The notes under the pieces are model-generated. The model made no database searches and was not told where the DNA came from. It worked only from the letters and a program-made list of their open reading frames with translations. This document shows, piece after piece, positions 35,776-43,206 of a stretch of 56,202 nt of DNA. This DNA is from Bacillota bacterium (GTDB lineage Bacteria; Bacillota; UBA4882; UBA10575): NCBI GenBank assembly GCA_012837715.1, contig DUQR01000050.1, positions 1-56,202 of the forward strand, given 5' to 3'. Numbering within the stretch: position 1 is the stretch's first letter; each line of letters begins with the position of its first letter. The position numbers were made by a program, and so were the translations under genes.

Positions 35776-37122
35776 CTATTTAATCAGTTCTCCCTGCAAA
35801 GTGTAGGTTAATCCCTTCTTGATTTTAACCTTGAACTCTTTTCCGATCAGGTCCCCCGCTGTCTCCGGTGGTGCAAAAAGGACCAGTTTATTACTGCGGG
35901 TCCGCCCGGTATAGATCTCCTTCTTCTTCGGGCTCGGTCCCTCGACCAAAATAGTCTCAACCATTCCCTCCAGTCGCTGGTTGGCCGCTTTCGCCTGTTT
36001 ATTCACGACCTCAATCAAGCGGTACAAACGATCCATCTTGTCCCCTTCGGAAACTTGGTTCGTCATCTTCGCCGCCTGAGTGCCAACCCGTGGGGAGTAG
36101 GCAAAGGTAAAAGCCGCATCAAAACCGATTTTTTCAACCAGATCGAGAGTATCCCGGAAATCGGCTTCCTCTTCCCCGGGAAAACCGACAATCAAATCAG
36201 TAGTCAAGGCTAAATTGGGGATCTGGGCCCGAAGTTTTTCCACAAGTCGTAAGTAATCATCCCGGGTATACTTCCGGTTCATTAGCTTTAAGATTTTATC
36301 GCTCCCGGCCTGCAACGGCAGGTGCAGATGCTCACAGACCTTCTCCGCCGTTGCCATTTGCCGGATTAACTTATCCGATAGATCCTTGGGGTGAGAAGTC
36401 TGGAACCGGATCCGGGTAATCCCGTCGATCCGATTAATCGCCGCCAAAAGATCGGCAAAATCCTTCCTCTCCTCCGCCGGAAAATCCAAGCCGTAACTAT
36501 TCACGTTCTGCCCTAAAAGGGTGACCTCTTTGACGCCCGCCATCGCCAAACCCCGGATCTCCTCCATAATCTTCTCCGGCCGGCGGCTCTGCTCCCGCCC
36601 CCGTACGTAAGGAACGATACAATAGGTGCAAAAGTTGTTACACCCGTAAATGACGGTCACCCAAGCCTGGAACGGACTATTCCGGGTAACCGGAAGATCC
36701 TCGATGATCTGCCCTTCGCTGGGAACCTCCAGGATCCGGCTGCCGGTTTCCCGGATTTTCATGATTAACTCCGGAATTTGGTGAAGATTAAAGGCGCTAA
36801 AGAGCAGATCGATATAAGGATAATCAGCCTCGATCTTCGCCCGTACCGAAGGCAGTTGGGCCATACAACCGCCCACTCCGATCATGAGGTCGGGCTTATT
36901 TATCTTTAACGGTTTTAAATTGCCAAGATGCCCGTACAGACGGTTCTCGGCATTCTCCCGCACACAACAGGTATTTAGCAGAATCAGATCAGCCTCTTCC
37001 GCCGTGGCCGCCCGGGAATAGCCCATCTTTTCCAACACCCCGGCCAGTTTCTCCGCGTCATGGACATTCATCTGGCAACCAAAAACTTGTAAAAAATACT
37101 TCTGCTTCCGGCACTTTTCCAA
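35776..37122 (-). CDS. miaB: tRNA-2-methylthio-N6-dimethylallyladenosine synthase MiaB
   Basis: About 448 residues from TTG 37122. An N-terminal UPF0004 domain carries the auxiliary cluster cysteines (FGCQMN, NTCCVR, GGCMAQ), followed by a radical SAM domain CNNFCTYC and a TRAM domain at the end (FKVKIKKGLTYTLQGELIK). It methylthiolates i6A37 in tRNA, after MiaA. A longer frame starts inside AACGCAAAAAG; the TTG after AAGGGTG is preferred by spacing. A CTTTTTGCGTTATCC stretch directly upstream resembles one arm of the dispersed repeats and may be a relic. Confidence 0.95.
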   Translation of the reverse strand: MEKCRKQKYFLQVFGCQMNVHDAEKLAGVLEKMGYSRAATAEEADLILLNTCCVRENAENRLYGHLGNLKPLKINKPDLMIGVGGCMAQLPSVRAKIEADYPYIDLLFSAFNLHQIPELIMKIRETGSRILEVPSEGQIIEDLPVTRNSPFQAWVTVIYGCNNFCTYCIVPYVRGREQSRRPEKIMEEIRGLAMAGVKEVTLLGQNVNSYGLDFPAEERKDFADLLAAINRIDGITRIRFQTSHPKDLSDKLIRQMATAEKVCEHLHLPLQAGSDKILKLMNRKYTRDDYLRLVEKLRAQIPNLALTTDLIVGFPGEEEADFRDTLDLVEKIGFDAAFTFAYSPRVGTQAAKMTNQVSEGDKMDRLYRLIEVVNKQAKAANQRLEGMVETILVEGPSPKKKEIYTGRTRSNKLVLFAPPETAGDLIGKEFKVKIKKGLTYTLQGELIK

Positions 37123-37203
37123 GATAATCACCCTTATTATAGGATAACGCAAAAAGAAAGTTTTAGCAATTATCTTTGGGTGAATTTGCTCCTAAGGCCA
37201 TCA

Positions 37204-37227
37204 AAGAAAAACGCCCCGGGCGGGGCG
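37204..37227 (-). terminator. GC-rich terminator after the interrupted lipoprotein gene
   Basis: On the minus strand CGCCCC and GGGGCG form a stem with a CCC-type loop followed by TTTTTC, 7 bases beyond the stop. It ends the lipoprotein transcript ahead of miaB. Confidence 0.8.
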
Positions 37228-37233
37228 GGGCAA

Positions 37234-38184
37234 TCAAGAACAAGAGACTAAATTCAATGTATATGTGATTCCAATGTCTTTATATTCCTGAAGATTCTTG
37301 ATTATACCATAATCAGGAACCACCCATATTGTGCTGCGGGCCCTTCCATCATCTTGAATAATAACCCGGTAAGCTTTAAAACTCCCAGCGTCGACCCGAA
37401 CATCTTCATAAGCCTCCACTTTACCCATGGGATTTTCCTCTTCCACTGTAAGGGGGGCTACAAACATGATATTCCCATCATGATCAGCTTGATTAAGATC
37501 GTAGCTTTTCTCTCCTGTCTCTTCATCCTCGGTGTTAAGATAATAATAGCGATATTCATTATTTACCTTTTTCTTTCCTATGTAATGCAAGTATTCGGTT
37601 GTTCTTTCTTCACCATCTATATTAATAGTCTCTATAATAGTTTCTTTAATGACCGAAATACCATTCGGATCGTCGATGATTACTTCATATCTAATGTCAA
37701 CATTTCCATGAAAAGTAAACTGTTCGCCTTCTTCTTCACCTTCCACAACGGCTTTATAAAGCCGGCGTGCATTATCCGTAAAGCCATAATAATCATCGGA
37801 TAGAGGCGTGTTCCCCGGTTCATCCGGTTGATCATCATTACCCGGATCATCCGGTTGATCTCCATTCCCAGGCTTATCCTCTTTTTTCGCAAATATTGCC
37901 TTAATGGATTTGTCACCATTCATCTTAATTTTGTTATCCGTTACTTCGGCACCATGAGACCCAGACCAACCTTTAAACTCCGAACCTTCCTCCGGAGTGA
38001 CCGTTAACTCAACAACGGTATCTTTTTTGTATTTACTACCGCTCTTCGGAGAGACTTTTCCTTCCCCTTCAATTTTGATTGTCAAGGTATATTCAATTAG
38101 ATTATCCAGCAATCAACAGCCGCTAAGGGTAACAAAACAAATCAATAAAAGAAGAAGAAGAAACCTTTTCATTTGCCGTTTCAA
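37234..38184 (-). pseudogene. Lipoprotein gene interrupted by an in-frame TGA
   Basis: Starting at TTG 38184 (7 bases after GGGAGG) or ATG 38172, the frame reads a lipoprotein signal MKRFLLLLLLICFVTLSGC. The next codon, at 38113-38115, is TGA, then the same frame continues for 292 residues (LLDNLIEYTLTIKIEGEG...). The rest comprises a divergent InlB-type beta repeat (about 10-70), a P/D/G/N-rich linker (PGNGDQPDDPGNDDQPDEP), and a beta-rich C-terminal domain. Intact, it would be a lipid-anchored surface protein; function unknown. Without the TGA the lipobox is complete. It may be a nonsense mutation, a sequencing error or readthrough. A terminator follows. It is not selenocysteine: no recognisable SECIS is near. 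Confidence 0.75.
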
Positions 38185-38326
38185 AATAATACCTCCCAAG
38201 GAGCTAAATATAAGGATTTAATGACTCTTATATGAAGATTCTACAATATCCGGTTATTTCCTGCTATTTTACTGAAATGCACACCATTATGAAGATACCA
38301 AATTGTCTTCCAGGCAAGCCACCAAA

Positions 38327-38360
38327 GAAGAAAAAGAAAGGCCGCCAAGGGGCCTTTCTT
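38327..38360 (-). terminator. Terminator after the SASP gene
   Basis: Minus-strand AAGAAAGGCC-CCTTGGC-GGCCTTTCTT then TTTCTTCTTT; a 10-bp stem beginning 19 bases beyond the stop of the SASP gene. Confidence 0.85.
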
Positions 38361-38378
38361 GTATTATAATATCCTTCT

Positions 38379-38603
38379 TTAGCTAGAACCATCGGGACCA
38401 CTGTCTTCCTGACGCATTGCTTCTTTTCCTTTTTCGACTAGCTTTTTAACCATGTTCCCTCCGATCTTCCCTGCTTCACGGACGGTTAGTTCATCACCGC
38501 CTTTGGTGAGATCATCATCCAGATTCAAAGCATCGGCTACTTCCCATTTCAATTTATCCATTTCGGTTTTCCTTTTATTTTCAGCCCGTTTCCGTTTGGC
38601 CAC
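38379..38603 (-). CDS. Alpha/beta-type small acid-soluble spore protein
   Basis: 74 residues. MDKLKWEVADALNLDDDL and GGNMVKKLVEKGKEAM reproduce the two conserved blocks of alpha/beta-type SASP (the helix before the GPR cut site and the DNA-binding GGxxVKxLVE segment). SASPs coat spore DNA and protect it from UV and heat, and are degraded at germination. The N-terminus is unusually rich in K and R (AKRKRAENKRKTEMDK). The ribosome site is GGAGGTGA before the ATG. Expression by a forespore sigma is expected but no promoter was identified with confidence. Confidence 0.87.
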   Translation of the reverse strand: MAKRKRAENKRKTEMDKLKWEVADALNLDDDLTKGGDELTVREAGKIGGNMVKKLVEKGKEAMRQEDSGPDGSS

Positions 38604-38701
38604 CTTTTCACCTCCAAGGTTCTCCGGGGACGTCCGGAAGATTCTTCGCTAATATGATACCCGAATCTTACCGAAAAATATCATCATCTTAATTAAGTCC
38701 A

Positions 38702-38726
38702 TAAAAAAACCGGCCATGCCGGTTTT
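38702..38726 (-). terminator. Terminator after cotJC
   Basis: Minus-strand AAAACCGGC-ATG-GCCGGTTTT with T residues, a 9-bp stem 15 bases after the cotJC stop. Confidence 0.85.
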
Positions 38727-38740
38727 TACTTAAGAAAGTT

Positions 38741-39313
38741 TTAATAATATTTCTTTGCATCCAGATGCTCCTGGACGATTTGGAGGGTCTCTCCGAATCG
38801 CTGGAAATGGACAATTTCTCTTTCCCGCAGAAACTTTAAGGTATCATTTAGATCCGGATCATCGGAGAGATTAATTAACCATTCATAGGTCGCCCGTGCT
38901 TTTTCTTCCGCGGCCATATCTTCATGCAAATCAGCCACCGGATCGCCTTTTGACTGAATGTATGCAGCCGTCCAGGGCACACCACTACCATTCACATAAT
39001 AGACCGCTTTATCATGATCTGCATAGTAACCGCCTAAATCAGCCTGTTTGATCTCCTCGATGGAGGCCCGGTCCATCAATTTATATACTAAAGTGGCGAT
39101 GATCTCCAAGTGGGCAAGCTCTTCCGTGCCGATATCAGTCAATATCCCTTTTGCCTGGGGGGTAGGCATATGATAACGTTGGGTTAAGTAGCGAAGAGAA
39201 GCAGCCAATTCCCCATCAGGCCCCCCGTACTGGGTAATTAAGTACTTCGCCATTTTTACATTAGCCCTGCCGACTTTGGCCGGATACTGTAACTTTTTTT
39301 CATAAAACCACAT
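38741..39313 (-). CDS. cotJC: Spore coat protein CotJC (manganese-catalase-like)
   Basis: 190 residues of the CotJC family, related to dimanganese catalases. It begins MWFYEKKLQYPAKV and has metal-ligand segments TEELAHLEII and HEDMAAEEKARATYE, with REREIVHFQRFGE. CotJC is a coat component in Bacillus and Clostridium and is thought to have catalase activity. It is the last gene of cotJA-cotJB-cotJC. The repeat copy D lies between cotJB and cotJC. Confidence 0.95.
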   Translation of the reverse strand: MWFYEKKLQYPAKVGRANVKMAKYLITQYGGPDGELAASLRYLTQRYHMPTPQAKGILTDIGTEELAHLEIIATLVYKLMDRASIEEIKQADLGGYYADHDKAVYYVNGSGVPWTAAYIQSKGDPVADLHEDMAAEEKARATYEWLINLSDDPDLNDTLKFLREREIVHFQRFGETLQIVQEHLDAKKYY

Positions 39314-39333
39314 TCAGACTAACCCCCTTATTT

Positions 39334-39370
39334 GGGCTTTTTGCAATGCCTTTGCTTCTAGGCAAAAAGC
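39334..39370. repeat. Minimal copy D of the dispersed repeat, between cotJB and cotJC
   Basis: Only 37 bp: GGGCTTTTTGC and GCAAAAAGC arms with AATGCCTTTGCTTCTAG between, i.e. the terminal arms without the central part. It forms a simple hairpin just upstream of the cotJC ribosome site. ATT or TATT occurs on both sides. Confidence 0.6.
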
Positions 39371-39371
39371 T

Positions 39372-39626
39372 TTATTCGTAACAGATTTCCCAAGGCCAAG
39401 GTTCCTCAATCCACTGCCATGGATAAGAGCTTGGTTCTTGCCAGGACAAAGGTCCGTATCTTTCCTGATATTTTTGTTTTAGGACTTTTAATTGTTGGAC
39501 AAATGAATTATACTCCATTAATGCTCTCTGGTCCGTAGGATGGGTATCCAGGTAAAGATGGAACTCCAGGACGGTAAACTCCAGAGCCATTAACTCTTTA
39601 AGCATGCATAACTGTTCCCGATCCAT
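39372..39626 (-). CDS. cotJB: Spore coat protein CotJB
   Basis: 84 residues. LKELMALEFTVLEFHLYLDTHPTD and the YNSFVQQLKVLKQKY helix followed by a YGPLSWQ block and the W-rich tail PWQWIEEPWPWE are CotJB features. It is a small inner-coat protein made with CotJA and CotJC. The ATG 39626 has AAAGGGGGC upstream, 15 bases after the cotJA stop, so translational coupling within the operon is likely. Confidence 0.93.
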   Translation of the reverse strand: MDREQLCMLKELMALEFTVLEFHLYLDTHPTDQRALMEYNSFVQQLKVLKQKYQERYGPLSWQEPSSYPWQWIEEPWPWEICYE

Positions 39627-39641
39627 AATCGTAAGCCCCCT

Positions 39642-39788
39642 TTACTTATGATGTCTCCGGTAAGGAAAGTACAGTTCCGGAAAGATTGTTCCCTTCATCA
39701 AACCTTCCATGGGATTCAGCCGTTGGGAGAAGATTTGAAATGGAACATAAGCTCTGGCTAAACGCATTTGGTCGTTGGGTGTGAACAT
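39642..39788 (-). CDS. cotJA: Spore coat protein CotJA
   Basis: 48 residues from ATG 39788 (AGGAGGATTCGGAAG upstream). The conserved pattern ARAYVPFQ, NPMEGL and KGTIFPELYFPY identifies CotJA, the first gene of cotJABC. In Bacillus this operon is transcribed by sigma-E in the mother cell. I could not identify a sigma-E promoter with confidence in the 800 bases upstream, although GCATAAA and CATATG-like blocks lie about 120-140 bases upstream of the start. Confidence 0.92.
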   Translation of the reverse strand: MFTPNDQMRLARAYVPFQIFSQRLNPMEGLMKGTIFPELYFPYRRHHK

Positions 39789-40346
39789 CTTCCGAATCCT
39801 CCTCTACTCAATCTAGGGATTTGCATAATCCACTCATTAAAGACTTACGCCCAAGACATTGAGCGCTAATAACCGCTAAACACCATACATGGCGGCATAT
39901 GGAAACCTGAAGTATTTATGCAATTCCCTCTACCAAGAAAGTAATTTACCCAGAAGATTTCCTGGATTAATATATCGTATTCTTGACCATTTCCAAAGGC
40001 ACCCCTTGTACCACGAAAATGCCGTTGTCCCTTAAATTACTCCCGAATAATGCAGAAAAGCCTTTATCCGATCCGATAAAGGCGGTCGTTAGGATAAAGG
40101 CTTTTTCGGGGGATTATTGTTAATTTATGGGAAGGGATTCCGGGATTAATGTATAACTTGATTACTCATGGATCTTTCAGGTAATCGCCCACGCTAGCTC
40201 CCGCCCGCTAAAGCCAAGTGTTGATAAAGCCAGGTAAGTCGAGAAGCCCAGCGGCCACAGAAGCTAGTCATTCGAAGCGGCGTTCCTGGATTAGACACAA
40301 TAATTAAAGCTTGGAGAATGATCGACTATTTTCCAATGTAGAGGTG
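39789..40346. other. Gene-free region upstream of cotJA
   Basis: A 550-base stretch without a convincing gene. It contains a hairpin system at 40056-40105 (listed separately) and three copies of TTCC[T/G]GGATTA at 39959, 40138 and 40283. No tRNA-like fold or known riboswitch motif was recognised. It presumably contains the cotJ promoter and the tail of any transcript from ccdA. Confidence 0.4.
40056..40105. terminator. Overlapping hairpins with alternative pairings
   Basis: AAAAGCCTTTATCC (40056-40069) pairs with GGATAAAGGCTTTT (40092-40105), a 14-bp stem followed by TC on the plus strand and by TC on the minus strand. The same left arm can instead pair with GATAAAGGC at 40075-40083. The long form resembles a bidirectional terminator; the short form would exclude it. 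Confidence 0.5.
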
Positions 40347-40547
40347 ATGGATGTGTCGCGTTCACGGCATAAGCAACAACATTTTCAATACCCATTAGCA
40401 TTAATCCCAACAACGCTTTTACATTTAAATAACGGGGTTGGGCTTCATGAATTTGATGAGTTATGGGTAAAAACCTTTATCACCCGTAAGCCCCCGGGAA
40501 AGACGGACCCTTTTTGGTTGACCATTTCCAAATGTGATTTTATTTAA
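40347..40547 (+). CDS. Possible uncharacterised 66-residue protein
   Basis: From ATG 40347 (or GTG 40353, better spaced after AGAGG) the frame gives a 66-residue protein, with VGLHEFDELWVKTFITRKPP and a C-terminal PFWLTISKCDF. Codon use looks ordinary. Nothing is recognised in it. It lies alone on the plus strand between the minus-strand cotJ and ccdA genes, so it may be a chance frame; the longer in-frame extension from 40311 has no ribosome site. Confidence 0.35.
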   Translation: MDVSRSRHKQQHFQYPLALIPTTLLHLNNGVGLHEFDELWVKTFITRKPPGKTDPFWLTISKCDFI

Positions 40548-40603
40548 GTTTTATATCGGGTTTAGCTTTAAATTTATAGCAAAGACAGCGCATATAACCC
40601 TAT

Positions 40604-41335
40604 TTATTTGGTAAATAACAGGTTCTCTAAGGATTGGCCACCCAAAATCCTGTTCAAATAGGCGGACAATAAGGTAAAACGGTCGGTAAAGAGCAGAATA
40701 CCAACAACGATGAGGAGGAAACCGGTCAGTAGCGTAATCAGTCGGCTATAGGAGAGGATCTTTTTTGTCCATTTATAGAACCGATGATAAGCAAGGGCCA
40801 TGAAGAAAAAGGGCGTGGCCAGACCCAACGAATAAACGGTCAAGAGCAAGAGACCGGTACCAATTCGCCCCGAACTTCCAGCTAGGGTCAAGATCATCCC
40901 TAAGATCGGACCAACACAAGGAGTCCACCCGAAAGCAAAAGTAATCCCAGCCAAGAGCCACCCCATGCTCCCCGTGAATGGTTCTTTTATCTGTAACCGC
41001 CATTCCCGTTGTAAGGGGAAGAACCGAAAAAGATCCCATTGGGATAAACCAAGTAGGATCAGTACTACCCCCCCCACCTTCAAAAATACTACTCGGAGTC
41101 CAGTTAAAAGCTGACTTAAAGCTGAGAAGGCGGTGCCCAACAAGACAAAAACCAAAGAAAAGCCGGTGATGAAAACAAGCGCCGCTTTCACCATTTGGTG
41201 TTGATTCTTCCCTTCTTCGTCCGGTAAAGACCCGGTCAAGACCGCCAAATAACCAGGGGCCATAGCCAGCACACATGGGGAAAAGAAGGAGAGCAACCCC
41301 GCAAGGTAAGAAAGGAAAATTCCCGGTGTTTCCAT
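40604..41335 (-). CDS. ccdA: CcdA-type thiol-disulfide transmembrane protein
   Basis: 243 residues with six predicted helices. The two redox cysteines lie in FSPCVLAMAPGYLAVL and GWTPCVGPILGM, as in CcdA. CcdA passes electrons from cytoplasmic thioredoxin to extracytoplasmic thioredoxin-like proteins. It lies directly downstream of a ResA/TlpA-like gene, its probable partner. AAAGGAGGATC precedes the ATG. Cytochrome c maturation, or spore cortex redox (StoA-like) are possible roles; no other ccs genes are visible here. Confidence 0.92.
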   Translation of the reverse strand: METPGIFLSYLAGLLSFFSPCVLAMAPGYLAVLTGSLPDEEGKNQHQMVKAALVFITGFSLVFVLLGTAFSALSQLLTGLRVVFLKVGGVVLILLGLSQWDLFRFFPLQREWRLQIKEPFTGSMGWLLAGITFAFGWTPCVGPILGMILTLAGSSGRIGTGLLLLTVYSLGLATPFFFMALAYHRFYKWTKKILSYSRLITLLTGFLLIVVGILLFTDRFTLLSAYLNRILGGQSLENLLFTK

Positions 41336-41365
41336 AATAGATCCTCCTTTCGAGCCACACTTAAC

Positions 41366-41896
41366 TTATTGATTGGCTAGGTAACGTTCAAACCGGGTTT
41401 GTATCTGACCGTAAGTTAACGCCCCCACATAAACTTCTCGAATCCGGCCTTTTTGGTCAATAAAAACTGTGGTTGGAACCGCTCTGATCTGGTATTTAGT
41501 GGCAGTACTATCGTCCACATCCAACAAAACCGGAAATTCGATCCCGGTAGCGTTCGTAAAAGCCCGGAGTTGTTCCCGGGTACTGTCATCCCAAATGTTA
41601 ACCGCCAGGATTTCAAGGCCTTTCGCCCGGTATACCCGGTAAACCCGATTTAATTCGGGGATCTCGGCCCGACAGGGTGGACACCAGGTGGCCCAGAAAT
41701 TCACCAAAGTTAATTGATTTTGCCGGGATATTTTCTTTAAGTCAATCCTCTCTCCGGCAATACCCTCCAGCCGGAAACCGGGAGCGACCGCACCAACCTT
41801 GGCTTCTTCCTGCTTATCTCCTAAAACCAAGCCAAGACCAATAATTATGAAAAAGATGAACGGGTATAACAGCTTTTTTCGCCCTTCCTTCGTCAT
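41366..41896 (-). CDS. Membrane-anchored TlpA/ResA-like thioredoxin
   Basis: 176 residues: an N-terminal helix (LLYPFIFFIIIGLGLVLG) and a thioredoxin domain with NFWATWCPPCRAEIPEL (active site CPPC) and AVPTTVFIDQ. It is an extracytoplasmic reductase of the ResA/StoA group. It starts after AAGGAGG and lies upstream of ccdA with a 30-base gap, in one operon read from the promoter at 41930. The choice between ResA (cytochrome c) and StoA (spore cortex) cannot be made from sequence. Confidence 0.88.
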   Translation of the reverse strand: MTKEGRKKLLYPFIFFIIIGLGLVLGDKQEEAKVGAVAPGFRLEGIAGERIDLKKISRQNQLTLVNFWATWCPPCRAEIPELNRVYRVYRAKGLEILAVNIWDDSTREQLRAFTNATGIEFPVLLDVDDSTATKYQIRAVPTTVFIDQKGRIREVYVGALTYGQIQTRFERYLANQ

Positions 41897-41929
41897 GACA
41901 AAACCTCCTTATGATACGGTACCGGGTTT

Positions 41930-41958
41930 AGTATACTATTAGATTCCATTCTTGTCAA
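41930..41958 (-). promoter_or_regulatory. Sigma-A-type promoter of the thioredoxin-ccdA operon
   Basis: On the minus strand TTGACA (41953-41958) and TATACT (41930-41935) are separated by 17 bases, with the -10 box 34 bases upstream of the start codon. This is the best vegetative promoter in the window. Confidence 0.8.
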
Positions 41959-42017
41959 TAACCAGTCCAAGCACGCCATCAAGGCTAAAATCATATTTAT
42001 ATCGGGGAGGGATAAGA

Positions 42018-43103
42018 TTGAAGACAGGTCGCATCCGCCATTTGTTTGCCGGCGGGAATACGGGTGAAGGCTTCCATTCCTTTTATGACCAAGTAATCAA
42101 GGATGAAACCGATCATCTATATATCCTAAAAGGAGGGCCCGGCACAGGCAAATCAACTTTCATGGGGACAATTGGTGAAAGACTGTTCCAACAGGGTTAT
42201 GACCTAGAGTATCTCCATTGCTCATCGGATAATAATTCCCTCGATGGCCTGGTGATTCCTTCGTTAAAAACTGCTTTTATCGACGGGACTGCCCCCCACC
42301 TGATGGATCCGGTTTATCCTGGTGTGGTTGATGAGATTATTAATCTAGGGGCTTTTTGGGAACGCCAGAGTTTGAAAGCCAACCAGGAGCGGATTATTGA
42401 AACCAGCCAAAAGAAAAAATCCTGTTATGAGCGGGCTTATGTCTATCTGAATGCAGCTTTGGGGGTCGTTCGAAATTGGCGGAAAACCAATTTTTCTTGC
42501 CTAAACCAGCAGGTTTGGTTAAAAACCAGCGGCGAACTCACGGAGGAAATTTTTGCCGGTTGTCAATCCGTCGGTAAACTGGGCCGGTTGCGCCATCTTT
42601 TCGCCAGCGCCATTACGGCGGATGGTCCGGTCCATTATCTGGAATCGATTTTTGGTAAGGCAGACCGAATCTATATTCTTGAAGGACCTCCTGGGAGCGG
42701 ACGGGCAGAGATCTGCAAACGCCTCGTAGCCAAAGGTGTTGATTTAGGTCTTGACGCCGAAGTTTTCCATTGTGCACTGGATCCCGCCAAGTACGAGCAT
42801 CTTTGGTTTCCCACCTTAAAAATCGGCGTTCTTACCTCAACCTGGCCTCATCAATATCTTACCGATAACCGTTGCCGCTATATTGAAACCAACCTCTTTC
42901 TCAAAGCCGGCCAAAATTTATTTACCGACACGTTAAAAGAGAGCCGCCTTGTTTTTCTGGATCTCTGGGAAAGAGCCATCGGTTGGTTGAATAAAGCTAA
43001 AAAACTCCACGCTGAACTGGAAACATATTACGTCGGGAGCATGGATTTCACCGAAATAACCCGGATCCGTAAGGAAATCATCGAACAGCTCCTCAACCGT
43101 TGA
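42018..43103 (+). CDS. Duplicated P-loop ATPase of the PRK06851 type
   Basis: 361 residues from TTG 42018, 7 bases after GGGGAGG; the upstream frame has no ribosome site. The two halves are related: GRIRHLFAGGNTGEGFHSFY plus Walker A LKGGPGTGKST in the first, and LGRLRHLFASAITADGPVHY plus EGPPGSGRAEICKRL in the second. The second Walker A has R in place of K and A in place of S/T, so only the first site is likely to bind nucleotide. These proteins are found in spore formers and their role is unknown. It is followed by an SPT-like gene 103 bases away on the same strand. Confidence 0.82.
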   Translation: MKTGRIRHLFAGGNTGEGFHSFYDQVIKDETDHLYILKGGPGTGKSTFMGTIGERLFQQGYDLEYLHCSSDNNSLDGLVIPSLKTAFIDGTAPHLMDPVYPGVVDEIINLGAFWERQSLKANQERIIETSQKKKSCYERAYVYLNAALGVVRNWRKTNFSCLNQQVWLKTSGELTEEIFAGCQSVGKLGRLRHLFASAITADGPVHYLESIFGKADRIYILEGPPGSGRAEICKRLVAKGVDLGLDAEVFHCALDPAKYEHLWFPTLKIGVLTSTWPHQYLTDNRCRYIETNLFLKAGQNLFTDTLKESRLVFLDLWERAIGWLNKAKKLHAELETYYVGSMDFTEITRIRKEIIEQLLNR

Positions 43104-43206
43104 AGCCAACTTGATTTCCAGAATAAAAGCCAAAAGCAGGAAAAAGGGAAATGTCACCGAATTATAACAGGATATCATTTTCATACAGAATGAGGTGCAT
43201 GTTCAG

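Noticed and set aside
38113-38115. TGA as a selenocysteine codon
   Set aside because: It follows a lipobox cysteine, no SECIS-like stem is evident just downstream, and the protein is not of a selenoprotein family. A nonsense mutation or error is simpler.
39789-40346. Possible riboswitch or tRNA upstream of cotJA
   Set aside because: No cloverleaf, no conserved riboswitch motif was recognised; only hairpins and short motifs are reported.
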